Part shown: positions 1 to 6,438 of the stretch, piece by piece
Layout of the letters: every line of letters begins with the position of its first letter
How positions within the stretch are numbered: the first letter of the stretch is position 1
Origin: Deltaproteobacteria bacterium
GTDB lineage: Bacteria > Desulfobacterota > DSM-4660 > Desulfatiglandales > HGW-15
Length of the DNA: 6,627 bases
Direction of reading: 5' to 3'
Assembly: GCA_019308525.1 (NCBI GenBank)
Contig: JAFDIC010000228.1
Coordinates: 1-6,627, forward strand
Made by a program: the position numbers and the translations under genes
Notes under the pieces: generated by a model
The model's database searches: none
Told to the model about the DNA's origin: nothing
Seen by the model: the letters and a program-made list of their open reading frames with translations, nothing else

Positions 1-312
1 GGGCAGATAGGAAATCCGGGTCAGGCGAACTATGCTGCCTCTAAGGCGGGCATCATGGGCTTTACCAAGACGCTGGCCAGGGAGGTGGCTGGAAGAGGTA
101 TAACCGTGAATGCAGTGGCTCCCGGGTTTATCAACACCGAGATGACCAGGTCCATTCCGGAAAAGGTGAAAAAGATGTTCATAGAGCAGATTCCCATGGG
201 GAAGATGGGTGAGCCGGAGGATGTTGCTGAAACAGTATACTGGCTGTGCTCAGAAGCAACGCGGTACATAACAGGACAGATCATACATGTAAACGGCGGG
301 CTTTTCATGTAA
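1..312 (+). CDS. fabG: 3-oxoacyl-[ACP] reductase FabG, C-terminal part (5' end outside window)
   Basis: NADPH-dependent reductase of the short-chain dehydrogenase/reductase (SDR) family. It reduces 3-oxoacyl-ACP to 3-hydroxyacyl-ACP in the cytosolic type II fatty-acid elongation cycle. The frame is open from base 1 and gives 103 residues up to the TAA at 310-312. It includes the SDR catalytic YxxxK motif (Tyr11 and Lys15 of the visible part, in NYAASKAG), the NAVAPGFINTEM segment that follows in FabG proteins, and the typical C-terminal end VNGGLFM. FabG is usually about 245 residues, so roughly 140 N-terminal residues, with the Rossmann nucleotide-binding glycine motif, lie upstream. The methionine at base 55 is internal to the catalytic helix and is not the start. 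The acpP and fabF genes that follow support FabG over another SDR enzyme. Confidence 0.95.
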   Translation, partial: GQIGNPGQANYAASKAGIMGFTKTLAREVAGRGITVNAVAPGFINTEMTRSIPEKVKKMFIEQIPMGKMGEPEDVAETVYWLCSEATRYITGQIIHVNGGLFM

Positions 313-401
313 GGTTTGCTGTCCCAGGCAACATCGGATCACCTGGATGCTGGAAGCCTTTGAGCGTGAGGATGAAATCAGTAGTTCCAAGGATTAATTA
401 T

Positions 402-408
402 AAGGAGG
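402..408 (+). promoter_or_regulatory. ribosome binding site of acpP
   Basis: AAGGAGG, a near-perfect Shine-Dalgarno sequence, lies 9 bases before the ATG at 418. It is the strongest translation signal in the window, which fits the high demand for acyl carrier protein. The 105-base gap between fabG and acpP otherwise shows nothing I can name; I could not find a convincing -35/-10 pair in it. Confidence 0.8.
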
Positions 409-417
409 ATTGAACCT

Positions 418-657
418 ATGGCGGATGTGGAAGAGAAGGTGAAGAAAATCATCTGTGAGCAATTGGACGTTGCAGAGGAAGACGTGGTTCCCGAGGCCTC
501 ATTTGTGGATGATTTGGGGGCTGACTCCCTTGACCAGGTAGAGCTTATCATGGCGATGGAAGAGGAGTTCGACCTGTCCATCTCGGACGAGGAGGCCGAG
601 AAGATCACTACGGTGAAGGACGCCATCGACTTCATAACAAAAGCAATTGGAGGATGA
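418..657 (+). CDS. acpP: acyl carrier protein
   Basis: Small acidic four-helix protein that carries growing acyl chains on a 4'-phosphopantetheine arm during fatty-acid synthesis. It is 79 residues, the normal length (E. coli ACP is 78). The phosphopantetheine attachment motif [10 protein letters not shown] is present, with the modified serine at Ser37. The acidic helix II after it ([20 protein letters not shown]) is the face that partner enzymes recognise. The C-terminal part [10 protein letters not shown] is also typical. The start at 418 follows a very strong Shine-Dalgarno sequence. The protein has one unusual but harmless-looking cysteine (Cys13) in helix I. The gene sits between fabG and fabF, as in E. 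coli and many other bacteria, so this is the fatty-acid ACP and not one dedicated to a secondary-metabolite pathway. Confidence 0.98.
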   Translation: MADVEEKVKKIICEQLDVAEEDVVPEASFVDDLGADSLDQVELIMAMEEEFDLSISDEEAEKITTVKDAIDFITKAIGG

Positions 658-700
658 ATCCTTAGCGGATGCCTGACCCGCCAATGGATACCTGCATAGA

Positions 701-708
701 AAGAGGAG
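701..708 (+). promoter_or_regulatory. ribosome binding site that sets the fabF start
   Basis: AAGAGGAG lies 8 bases before the ATG at 717. An in-frame ATG at 669 would add 16 residues (MPDPPMDTCIERGAQP) that do not resemble any FabF N-terminus, and it has no comparable upstream signal. The start is therefore 717. Confidence 0.75.
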
Positions 709-716
709 CGCAACCT

Positions 717-1958
717 ATGAGGAGAAGGGTGGTAGTGACGGGCCTGGGTATGGTTACCCCATTAGGGACCGGGGTCGAGGTGAACTGGGAGAGAGTATGC
801 GCGGGAAAGTCGGGGATCAAGCCGATTGAAAAATTCGATGTCTCAGGCTTCTCATGCCAGATTGCGGGGGAGGTCAGGGACTTTAAGTCCGAAGAGTGGA
901 TGGACAAACAGCAAGTAAGAAGGTTCGATGTCTTTGTGCACTATGCTGTTGCCTCAGCCAGGATGGCCATGGAAGACTCAGGCCTCAAGATCGATAGCAA
1001 AAATAGAGACAGGGTCGGCTGCATAACCGGATCAGGGCTTGGAGGTCTTTCAATGCTGGAGCATTACCACCAGGTCCTATTAGAAAAGGGGCCCCGGAGG
1101 ATCAGCCCCTTTTTCATCCCTGGAATGATCGCAAATATGGCCCCCGGACAGATTGCAATCGAGTTTGGGGCAAGAGGACCGAACATCTCGATAGAGACTG
1201 CCTGTGCGGCCAGTTGTCATGCAATAGGTGAATCTTTCAGGGTCATCAGGGAAGGTCTTGCGGACGCGATGATAACGGGCGGCTCGGAGGCAGTGGTGCG
1301 GCCTCTTGCCCTGGGGGGGTTCTGTTCAATGCGCGCCCTTACAACACGTAACCAGGAACCTGAAAAGGCGAGCCGCCCCTTTGATTTGGACAGGGACGGC
1401 TTCGTTATGGGAGAGGGGGCTGGAATGTTGGTCCTAGAGGAGCTGGATCATGCCCTTGAAAGGGGGGGGCAGATTTATGCCGAAGTGGTTGGGTACGGGA
1501 TGTCGGGAGACGCCTACCACGTATCAGCCCCCGACCCGGCCGGCGGGGGGGCGATCCTTTGCATGTCATCGGCCCTCAAGGACGCGGGCATGAAGCCCGA
1601 TGACCTGGAATATATCAACGCCCACGGAACATCGACAAAGCTTAACGACATATCAGAGACAAAGGCCATAAAGGCCGTGTTTGGCGAACACGCTTACAAG
1701 CTTGCAGTCAGTTCTACAAAATCCATGACAGGGCACCTGCTCGGCGGGGCCGGCGGTGTCGCGGCCATATATACCGCGCTGACCATAAAGCATGGAATCA
1801 TACCCCCCACTATCAACTATGAGACGCCTGACCCGGAGTGCGACCTGGACTATGTTCCGAACAGGGCGAGGAAAAAAGAAGTGACCGCGGCAATGGTGAA
1901 CGCTTTCGGTTTCGGTGGAACTAACGCGTCGCTGATCTTGAAGGCCTTCAGGCCTTAA
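717..1958 (+). CDS. fabF: 3-oxoacyl-[ACP] synthase II (beta-ketoacyl-ACP synthase II)
   Basis: Condensing enzyme of type II fatty-acid synthesis: it joins malonyl-ACP to an acyl-ACP with loss of CO2, extending the chain by two carbons. From the chosen start it is 413 residues, the same length as E. coli FabF. It begins with the usual MRRRVVVTGLGMVTPLG. The thiolase-fold catalytic residues fall at the E. coli positions: Cys163 (in TACAAS), His303 (in NAHGTST), Lys335 and His340 (in SSTKSMTGH). The glycine-rich end NAFGFGGTNAS is also present. Three G-runs of 7-8 bases in the gene (1313-1319, 1462-1469, 1545-1551) all keep the frame. The stop codon lies inside a hairpin (1937-1959). It follows acpP by 59 bases and is probably cotranscribed with it. 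Family confidence is very high; FabF is preferred over FabB because of length and of position after acpP. Confidence 0.97.
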   Translation: MRRRVVVTGLGMVTPLGTGVEVNWERVCAGKSGIKPIEKFDVSGFSCQIAGEVRDFKSEEWMDKQQVRRFDVFVHYAVASARMAMEDSGLKIDSKNRDRVGCITGSGLGGLSMLEHYHQVLLEKGPRRISPFFIPGMIANMAPGQIAIEFGARGPNISIETACAASCHAIGESFRVIREGLADAMITGGSEAVVRPLALGGFCSMRALTTRNQEPEKASRPFDLDRDGFVMGEGAGMLVLEELDHALERGGQIYAEVVGYGMSGDAYHVSAPDPAGGGAILCMSSALKDAGMKPDDLEYINAHGTSTKLNDISETKAIKAVFGEHAYKLAVSSTKSMTGHLLGGAGGVAAIYTALTIKHGIIPPTINYETPDPECDLDYVPNRARKKEVTAAMVNAFGFGGTNASLILKAFRP

Positions 1959-1959
1959 G
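1937..1959 (+). other. hairpin over the fabF stop codon, possible weak terminator or mRNA end
   Basis: AAGGCC (1941-1946), loop TTCA, GGCCTT (1951-1956) form a perfect six-pair stem. CTT (1937-1939) and AAG (1957-1959) add three more pairs after a one-base bulge at 1940. The TAA stop (1956-1958) is inside the 3' arm. No T-run follows, so it is not a standard Rho-independent terminator. It could stabilise a 3' end or mark where the fab and downstream transcripts part. It may also be just a consequence of the conserved C-terminal codons. Confidence 0.4.
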
Positions 1960-1977
1960 CACACTGAGTCGAATCTC

Positions 1978-2014
1978 GCTGGTTCCAGCCGTTTCTTAAG
2001 ACAGTGAAACCAGC
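1978..2014 (+). repeat. inverted repeat in the fabF / dCMP deaminase gap
   Basis: GCTGGTT (1978-1984) is the exact reverse complement of AACCAGC (2008-2014). The first arm can also fold onto the adjacent CCAGC (1985-1989), so two pairings exclude each other. The gap from 1959 to 2082 contains no gene I can support. This is the only structure I see in it apart from the ribosome binding site at its end. There is no T-run for a terminator. Its function is unknown. Confidence 0.35.
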
Positions 2015-2067
2015 ATGTCCTTTCATCCGTAAGGGGGCGGGGCTGCGAATGGCTTTTTGGATCAAGC

Positions 2068-2074
2068 GGAGGGG
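2068..2074 (+). promoter_or_regulatory. ribosome binding site pointing to a TTG start
   Basis: GGAGGGG lies 8 bases before TTG at 2083. The next in-frame ATG (2113) lacks such a signal and would remove the conserved RPSW segment, so TTG at 2083 is the likely start of the deaminase gene. Confidence 0.7.
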
Positions 2075-2082
2075 TTCTTGTC

Positions 2083-2529
2083 TTGAGCAGACCTTCATGG
2101 CGGGAATATTTCATGGACATTACCAGGATGGTCGCCAAGAGATCGACCTGCTTGAGGCGGCAGGTCGGTGCAATAATCGTGAAGGACAAGAGGATTCTGG
2201 CGACCGGGTATAATGGTGCGCCTTCAGGGCTGAAACACTGCCAAGAAGTCGGTTGCTTGAGGGAAGATTCTTCCGTTCCCTCAGGGACCCGTCACGAGCT
2301 TTGCAGGGGCCTTCATGCCGAACAAAATGCCATTATCCAGGCAGCCTTTCATGGTATCACCATAAAGGACGCGGTCCTCTATTGCACCAACAAGCCCTGC
2401 GTAATATGCTCTAAAATGATCATCAATGCCGGCATAAAAAACATCATCTATGAGGACGGTTACGACGATCCTCTGGCTGACAGGATGTTGCGGGAGGCCG
2501 GACTAAAAATTGAGAGGTTTAAACCATGA
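2083..2529 (+). CDS. deoxycytidylate (dCMP) deaminase, ComEB-like
   Basis: Zinc-dependent cytosolic enzyme that converts dCMP to dUMP, the substrate for thymidylate synthase. The product is 148 residues and starts at a TTG with a good ribosome binding site. The N-terminus [10 protein letters not shown], then [16 protein letters not shown], matches the usual dCMP deaminase opening. The zinc site is complete: His78 and the catalytic Glu80 in HAEQNAI, and Cys106 and Cys109 in [13 protein letters not shown] (residues 42-49) is the family's substrate loop. The stop overlaps the nrdR start by four bases (ATGA), which implies cotranscription and translational coupling. Homologues are named ComEB in Bacillus, or dctD or dcd-like elsewhere, so I leave the symbol empty. 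A tRNA adenosine deaminase (TadA) has similar zinc motifs but lacks RPSW and the cysteine/histidine-rich stretch at residues 53-74. Confidence 0.92.
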   Translation: MSRPSWREYFMDITRMVAKRSTCLRRQVGAIIVKDKRILATGYNGAPSGLKHCQEVGCLREDSSVPSGTRHELCRGLHAEQNAIIQAAFHGITIKDAVLYCTNKPCVICSKMIINAGIKNIIYEDGYDDPLADRMLREAGLKIERFKP

Positions 2530-3002
2530 AATGCCCCTATTGTGCCAAGATAGATAACAAGGTCATAGACTCCAGGCTGAGCAAGGATGGAAGGACCATA
2601 AGAAGAAGAAGGGAATGCTTGGAGTGTGGCAGACGATTCACCACTTACGAAAAACTGGAAGAGGCTCTTCCCATGGTGGTAAAGAAGGACGGAAGACGTG
2701 AGCCCTTCAACAGAGAAAAGATAATAGAGGGAATCAAGAAGGCATGCCAGAAGAGGCCGGTCAGTGTGACCCAGATAGAAGAGTTTGTTGACTCCCTGGA
2801 ACTGTATTTCCAAGAGCTGGGCAAGAAGGAGGTTGACAGCGCAGAGATAGGGGAACGGGTGATCAACAACTTGAAGGAATGGGACGAAGTGGCCTACGTG
2901 AGGTTTGCCTCTGTTTACAGGCAGTTCAAGGACATCAACGAGTTCATGGCCGAACTGGAGGAAATGCTGAGGGCCAGAAAGGAAGGGGGGCGCGAGTTTT
3001 GA
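2526..3002 (+). CDS. nrdR: transcriptional repressor NrdR
   Basis: Zinc-ribbon, ATP-cone repressor that senses ATP/dATP and binds NrdR boxes before ribonucleotide reductase genes. It is 158 residues, within the usual 150-160. The N-terminal zinc ribbon has CPYC (Cys3, Cys6) and CLECGRRF (Cys31, Cys34), and the basic stretch RRRRE at 26-30 belongs to the DNA-binding part. The FTTYE that follows is a family signature. The ATP-cone domain covers about residues 50-140, from [16 protein letters not shown] to [19 protein letters not shown]. The ATG overlaps the stop of the deaminase gene by four bases. Pairing with a dNTP enzyme upstream and ribD downstream is common; in E. coli nrdR is also next to ribD. 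The reductase genes it would control are not in this window, and I saw no clear NrdR box here. Confidence 0.97.
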   Translation: MKCPYCAKIDNKVIDSRLSKDGRTIRRRRECLECGRRFTTYEKLEEALPMVVKKDGRREPFNREKIIEGIKKACQKRPVSVTQIEEFVDSLELYFQELGKKEVDSAEIGERVINNLKEWDEVAYVRFASVYRQFKDINEFMAELEEMLRARKEGGREF

Positions 3003-3181
3003 ATCGATGTTGCAGCTCGGGGGAGCCGGCGCCGCGGGTGCCTTGCGAAAAGACGGCACCCTCTCCCGAATGGCGCCTGAAAACTCCCGGCAGCCTGGCG
3101 ACGTGTATCTTCTTGTGAAGTGCCTTAACAAGATGGTGATGCCCCCGTGTTAAGGTGTTTGTGTCATAAGGGGTGGCGGCT
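3003..3181 (+). promoter_or_regulatory. non-coding leader before ribD with two inverted repeats
   Basis: This gap of about 180 bases between nrdR and ribD has two predicted RNA structures. The first is two-tier: outer arms 3017-3024 and 3062-3069 (eight pairs, one G-U) and a perfect inner stem GGGTGCC (3036-3042) with GGCACCC (3055-3061). The second is CCTTAACA (3123-3130) with TGTTAAGG (3148-3155), an exact eight-base repeat around a 17-base spacer. It can be extended by G-U and A-U pairs to 3118-3160, ending eight bases before the ribD ribosome binding site. There is no FMN riboswitch signature (no GGTGAAATTCCC-type core). The second repeat could be a protein operator or an RNA hairpin that affects ribD translation. 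No T-run marks a terminator, and I found no convincing promoter. Confidence 0.4.
3168..3173 (+). promoter_or_regulatory. ribosome binding site that decides the ribD start
   Basis: AAGGGG overlaps an in-frame GTG at 3173 but lies 8 bases before an in-frame TTG at 3182. The TTG is therefore the better start. It also gives the N-terminus MKHSDERFMREAL, which lines up with known RibD starts. Confidence 0.6.
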
Positions 3182-4312
3182 TTGAAACACAGCGATGAAA
3201 GGTTTATGCGAGAGGCGCTGCGCCTGGCCAGAAAAGGGCTTGGTCGTACATCTCCGAATCCGGCCGTGGGGGCTGTAGTTGTCCGAAGAGGGAAGGTCAT
3301 ATCCAGGGGTTATCACAGGAGAGCGGGGGAGAAGCACGCCGAAGTCGACGCCCTCGAGAGGATGAAGGGGGCGATAGAAGTGGATGATACTCTTTACGTA
3401 AACCTTGAGCCCTGCCATCACTTCGGGAGAACTCCACCATGTACCGAGGCCATTATGAGGGCCGGCCTGAAGAATGTGGTGGTGGGCATGAGAGACCCAA
3501 ATCCATCAGTGGAAGGCGGTGGGTGCGATTTTCTCGCGCAAAACGGCGTTAAGGTAAAGATAGGGGTACTGGAAACTGAGTGCAGGAGGCTCAATGAGGC
3601 ATATCTGAAATATGTCACCAGGCGAATCCCCTTCGTGATTGCAAAATCTGCCTTGACCCTGGATGGATTCACGGCGACTTCAACAGGGCATTCCCGATGG
3701 ATTACCAACGAAAGATCGAGGCAGTTCGTTCACCGGTTGAGGGACAGGGTGGATTGTGTCATGGTAGGGGTAGGGACGATAGCAAAGGATGACCCCCTGT
3801 TGACCACTCGACTGAAGAGTAAAAGGGGAAGGGATCCTTGCAGGGTGATTGTGGACACGGAGCTGAGGATCCCAAGGAATGCGAGGGTGCTCAAGATCCC
3901 TTGCTCTGCCGAGACAATGATAGCTGTTGGCGATACCGTGGCTGAGGAATATCGAAGCTCCTTTGAGGCGGAAGGTGTTACCATTATTCCCTGCCCGATG
4001 AAAGAGGGCCTGATTGACCTAAAGGCCTTGATGAAAATCCTCGGGGAGCGCTCCGTGACAAGCGTCATGGTTGAAGGAGGGGCAACCCTGATGGGGTCTT
4101 TGATTCGCGAGAAATTGATCGACAAGTTTTGTTTTTTCAAGGCGCCTAAGGTGCTGGGGGGTGATGATGGGATTCCCATGGCGCGAGGCAAAGGGCCAGA
4201 GAGCATGAAGGGGTGCCTCACACTCAAAGAGATGAGTGTCAGAAGGTTTGGTGAAGATCTCCTCATAAGCGGCTACCCTGAATACTGGCAGGGCGGTAAA
4301 GTGCCGCTGTAG
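3182..4312 (+). CDS. ribD: bifunctional riboflavin biosynthesis deaminase/reductase RibD
   Basis: Cytosolic two-domain enzyme. The N-terminal domain deaminates 2,5-diamino-6-ribosylamino-pyrimidinone 5'-phosphate, and the C-terminal domain reduces the ribose chain with NADPH. It is 376 residues, close to the usual 360-380. The deaminase domain (about 1-145) has SPNPAVGAVVV, His52 and Glu54 in HAEVDAL, and zinc ligands Cys78 and Cys87 in PCHHFGRTPPC, followed by the DPNP loop at 105-108. The reductase domain (about 148-365) has AKSALTLDG, SRWITNERSR, GVGTIAKDDPLLTTR and VMVEGGATLMG. Both active sites look intact. The start is uncertain: TTG at 3182 is chosen on ribosome binding site spacing and N-terminal fit; GTG at 3173 would add three residues. 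It heads the rib gene run and is followed after 102 bases by ribE. Confidence 0.96.
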   Translation: MKHSDERFMREALRLARKGLGRTSPNPAVGAVVVRRGKVISRGYHRRAGEKHAEVDALERMKGAIEVDDTLYVNLEPCHHFGRTPPCTEAIMRAGLKNVVVGMRDPNPSVEGGGCDFLAQNGVKVKIGVLETECRRLNEAYLKYVTRRIPFVIAKSALTLDGFTATSTGHSRWITNERSRQFVHRLRDRVDCVMVGVGTIAKDDPLLTTRLKSKRGRDPCRVIVDTELRIPRNARVLKIPCSAETMIAVGDTVAEEYRSSFEAEGVTIIPCPMKEGLIDLKALMKILGERSVTSVMVEGGATLMGSLIREKLIDKFCFFKAPKVLGGDDGIPMARGKGPESMKGCLTLKEMSVRRFGEDLLISGYPEYWQGGKVPL

Positions 4313-4323
4313 AGCCGCGGCTC
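4312..4323 (+). repeat. 12-base palindrome at the ribD stop
   Basis: GAGCCGCGGCTC is a perfect palindrome that begins on the last base of the ribD TAG stop. As RNA it could form only a four-pair stem. It may be a protein site or chance. Confidence 0.25.
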
Positions 4324-4327
4324 CTGT

Positions 4328-4357
4328 AAGGCCCCTGGAATTAGGCAGGGGAACCTT
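4328..4357 (+). other. strong hairpin in the ribD-ribE gap
   Basis: AAGG CCCCTG (4328-4337) pairs with CAGGGG (4346-4351) and, after a two-base AA bulge, with CCTT (4354-4357). This gives ten pairs closed by an eight-base loop. No T-run follows, so it is unlikely to be an intrinsic terminator inside the operon. It could be an mRNA processing or stability element, or an attenuating structure. The remainder of the gap (4358-4414) shows no clear signal. Confidence 0.45.
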
Positions 4358-4414
4358 CGATACGGGTCAGATGGAATTTCAAATGGATAGCATTACTTTC
4401 CTCGGGTTGCTGGG

Positions 4415-5083
4415 ATGTTTACCGGGATAGTGGAAGGCGTCGGAAAGGTGAGGAACGTCAGGGGGATTGGCGACAACCTGCGAATGGCGATTCTACTCCC
4501 CTTCGAGGCACCTGATGTGGGCATCGGAGATAGCATTTCCGTTGACGGGGTCTGCTTGACTGTGACGGGGATCAAGGGTAAAGAGATCACGGTGGATGTC
4601 TCCGCAGAGACAATCTCCAGAAGCACCATGGGAATGTTAACCCGGGGTGATGAAGTGAATCTGGAAAGAGCCCTGAAATTGACGGATCGCCTTGGGGGAC
4701 ATCTGGTCTCAGGACATATTGACGGTACGGGAAGGATACTGAGCAAAGTAGCCTCTCAGGGTTCCTATGTCCTCAGGATAGGTGTTGATGAAAGTATCTC
4801 CAGATACATCATTGAAAAAGGATCAATAGCGGTAGACGGAATCAGCCTGACAATAAACCGTTGCCAAAGTACCTGGTTCGAGGTTAATATAATCCCGCAA
4901 ACGGCAAAGGAGACCGGTATCCTGAAAAAGGAGGCGGGTTCCCTGGTCAATGTTGAAACGGATATGATAGGCAAATACGTGGAGAAATTCCTGGCCCTCG
5001 CCGGGGACTCCGGCAACAATAGAACTCCGAAGATCGACCGGGATTTTCTGTCCAAACACGGCTTCGGAGGCATGGAAAAGTAG
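4415..5083 (+). CDS. ribE: riboflavin synthase, alpha chain
   Basis: Last step of riboflavin synthesis: two molecules of 6,7-dimethyl-8-ribityllumazine exchange a four-carbon unit to give riboflavin and a pyrimidine that returns to the lumazine synthase step. The product is 222 residues (E. coli RibC/RibE is 213). It starts with the invariant MFTGIVE, which fixes the start even though the ribosome binding site is weak. Two lumazine-binding beta-barrels are visible. The first (about 1-97) contains [13 protein letters not shown] with Cys47. The second (about 98-190) contains [23 protein letters not shown] and the ending [11 protein letters not shown]. The extra tail (about 193-222) is polar and may mediate trimer packing. 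The gene is followed by ribBA after only five bases. The weak ribosome binding site suggests coupling to upstream translation or lower expression, but I cannot prove this. Confidence 0.96.
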   Translation: MFTGIVEGVGKVRNVRGIGDNLRMAILLPFEAPDVGIGDSISVDGVCLTVTGIKGKEITVDVSAETISRSTMGMLTRGDEVNLERALKLTDRLGGHLVSGHIDGTGRILSKVASQGSYVLRIGVDESISRYIIEKGSIAVDGISLTINRCQSTWFEVNIIPQTAKETGILKKEAGSLVNVETDMIGKYVEKFLALAGDSGNNRTPKIDRDFLSKHGFGGMEK

Positions 5084-5088
5084 GTGAA

Positions 5089-6294
5089 ATGCCCATTTCA
5101 ACCATAGAAGAGATCCTGGAAGACCTGAGGCAGGGGAAGATGATCATCCTCGTGGATGACGAGGATAGGGAAAACGAGGGGGACCTTACCATTGCGGCCG
5201 AGAAAGTGACCCCGGAGACCATAAATTTCATGGCAAAGTACGGCAGGGGCCTTGTTTGCCTGGCCCTTGCCCCGGAAATCGTGGACAGGCTCCAGCTCCC
5301 TCTGATGGTCCATGACAACCGTTCGACCTTCAAGACTGCTTTCACCGTTTCCATTGAAGCCCGCCATGGAGTGACAACCGGGATTTCTGCGGCGGACAGG
5401 GCGCATACTATTCTTACTGCCATAGCCGATGACGCGAAACCAGAAGACCTTGTTCAGCCTGGCCACGTCTTTCCCCTTCGGGCAAGGCGAGGGGGGGTGC
5501 TCTTCAGGACGGGGCAGACGGAGGGATCGGTGGATTTGGCCAAGCTTGCCAACCTGAAACCGGCAGCGGTTATCTGCGAGATCATGAACGATGACGGGAC
5601 CATGGCACGATTGCCGGACCTTGAGAAGTTCGCCGAGAAGCACGGATTGAAGATCGCCACGGTTGCGGATATCATCGCCTACAGGATGAGAAATGAGTCA
5701 TTTGTCCACAAGGCCGCCGAGACGATACTTCCCACCCCGTACGGGGAGTTCAAGGCCATAGCCTTTGTCAATGATATAGATGACTATGAGCACCTGGCCC
5801 TTGTGAAAGGGGAAATCGACCCCGACAAGGAGATTCTGGTGAGAGTTCATTCCCAGTGCCTCACAGGGGATGTGTTTGGCTCATACAGGTGTGATTGCGG
5901 CGCACAACTCGAAAGAGCCATGGAAATGGTTCAGGCGGAAGGCTTGGGCGTGATCTTGTATATGCAGCAGGAGGGCAGGGGCATAGGGCTTGCAAATAAG
6001 CTCAAGGCCTATGCCTTGCAGGATCAGGGGCGTGATACCGTTGAGGCAAACGAGGAACTTGGGTTCAAGGCGGACTTGAGGGATTACGGGGTTGGCGCGC
6101 AAATATTATCAGCCCTTGGAGTCCGAAAGATGAGATTGATGACCAACAATCCCAAGAAAATCGTGGGCCTCGAGGGTTATGGTCTGGAAATAACGGGTCG
6201 AGTGCCCATCGAAATCAAACCCAGGCCTGAGAATATGAAGTATCTCATAACCAAGTGCCAGAAACTGGGCCATATACTGAACATAGAGCAGTGA
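5089..6294 (+). CDS. ribBA: bifunctional 3,4-dihydroxy-2-butanone 4-phosphate synthase / GTP cyclohydrolase II
   Basis: Fusion enzyme that feeds both branches of riboflavin synthesis. The N-terminal RibB domain (about 1-200) makes dihydroxybutanone phosphate from ribulose 5-phosphate. The C-terminal RibA domain (about 205-401) opens the imidazole ring of GTP. It is 401 residues, normal for the fusion. RibB residues seen are the acidic metal loop [11 protein letters not shown] (23-33), [16 protein letters not shown] (92-107), QPGHVFPL with His125, and [12 protein letters not shown] with Glu164. RibA has the zinc cysteines Cys257, Cys268 and Cys270 in [18 protein letters not shown], then QQEGRGIGL and the NNPKKI motif. 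Both active sites look functional; in some lineages one half of this fusion is degenerate, which is not the case here. The start ATG lies five bases after the ribE stop, and a short TAGGTGA partly inside that stop may act as the ribosome binding site. Confidence 0.97.
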   Translation: MPISTIEEILEDLRQGKMIILVDDEDRENEGDLTIAAEKVTPETINFMAKYGRGLVCLALAPEIVDRLQLPLMVHDNRSTFKTAFTVSIEARHGVTTGISAADRAHTILTAIADDAKPEDLVQPGHVFPLRARRGGVLFRTGQTEGSVDLAKLANLKPAAVICEIMNDDGTMARLPDLEKFAEKHGLKIATVADIIAYRMRNESFVHKAAETILPTPYGEFKAIAFVNDIDDYEHLALVKGEIDPDKEILVRVHSQCLTGDVFGSYRCDCGAQLERAMEMVQAEGLGVILYMQQEGRGIGLANKLKAYALQDQGRDTVEANEELGFKADLRDYGVGAQILSALGVRKMRLMTNNPKKIVGLEGYGLEITGRVPIEIKPRPENMKYLITKCQKLGHILNIEQ

Positions 6295-6329
6295 GAGGCG
6301 CCGTGTCCGCCCTATGCCAGTCGATTTCA

Positions 6330-6370
6330 AGCAGGCAGGCCGGTTTTCCCGGTCGACTCGGAAGCCTGCT
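6330..6370 (+). other. two-tier hairpin in the ribBA-ribH gap
   Basis: AGCAGGC (6330-6336) is the exact reverse complement of GCCTGCT (6364-6370). Between them GGCCGG (6338-6343) pairs with CCGGTC (6349-6354), including one G-U pair, around a five-base TTTTC loop. There is no T-run after the 3' arm. It may be an mRNA stability or processing element that sets ribH dosage apart from ribBA, but its function is not known. Confidence 0.4.
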
Positions 6371-6390
6371 CTACCCGGCTGGAGGAAAGG

Positions 6391-6438
6391 ATGGGTGCTT
6401 ATCACAGAGGCAAACTACTTTTGAGGAGGACATGCTGA
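6391..6438 (+). CDS. possible 15-codon upstream ORF coupled to ribH
   Basis: ATG at 6391 is preceded by GGAGG (6381-6385) with a five-base spacer, which is a good translation start signal. The reading frame encodes [15 protein letters not shown] and ends with TGA at 6436-6438, whose A is the first base of the ribH ATG (TGATG). Its tandem AGG AGG codons are at the same time the ribosome binding site of ribH, so ribosomes translating the short ORF would cover or open that site. The peptide matches nothing I know and shows no run of a single amino acid that would mark an attenuation leader. It could be a chance ORF. Confidence 0.3.
   Translation: MGAYHRGKLLLRRTC
6425..6430 (+). promoter_or_regulatory. 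ribosome binding site of ribH
   Basis: GGAGGA lies 7 bases before the ATG at 6438 but only one base before the in-frame ATG at 6432, so 6438 is the likely start. Confidence 0.7.

Noticed and set aside
324..346. Inverted repeat CCAGG/CCTGG in the fabG-acpP gap
   Set aside because: Only five pairs with a 13-base loop and no T-run; expected by chance.
669..716. Upstream ATG extension of fabF
   Set aside because: The extra 16 residues do not match FabF proteins, and the ATG at 717 has a well-placed ribosome binding site and gives exactly the family length.
1653..2189. Long minus-strand open frames opposite fabF, nrdR, ribD and ribBA
   Set aside because: They lie opposite genes with full family motifs, carry no recognisable domain, and are explained by the codon pattern of the sense strand.
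2999..3118. Possible 39-residue ORF starting TTG on the nrdR stop (TTGA overlap), after a G-rich stretch
   Set aside because: The product resembles no known peptide, starts with TTG, and runs through the hairpin arms; it is most likely chance. The G-rich stretch belongs to nrdR codons.
3003..3181. FMN riboswitch before ribD
   Set aside because: I looked for the conserved core (GGTGAAATTCCC-type and CCGAC segments) here and in the ribD-ribE and ribBA-ribH gaps and did not find it.
4371..4430. 19-codon ORF (ATG at 4371) running out of frame over the ribE start
   Set aside because: It has no ribosome binding site and overlaps ribE coding sequence; nothing supports translation.
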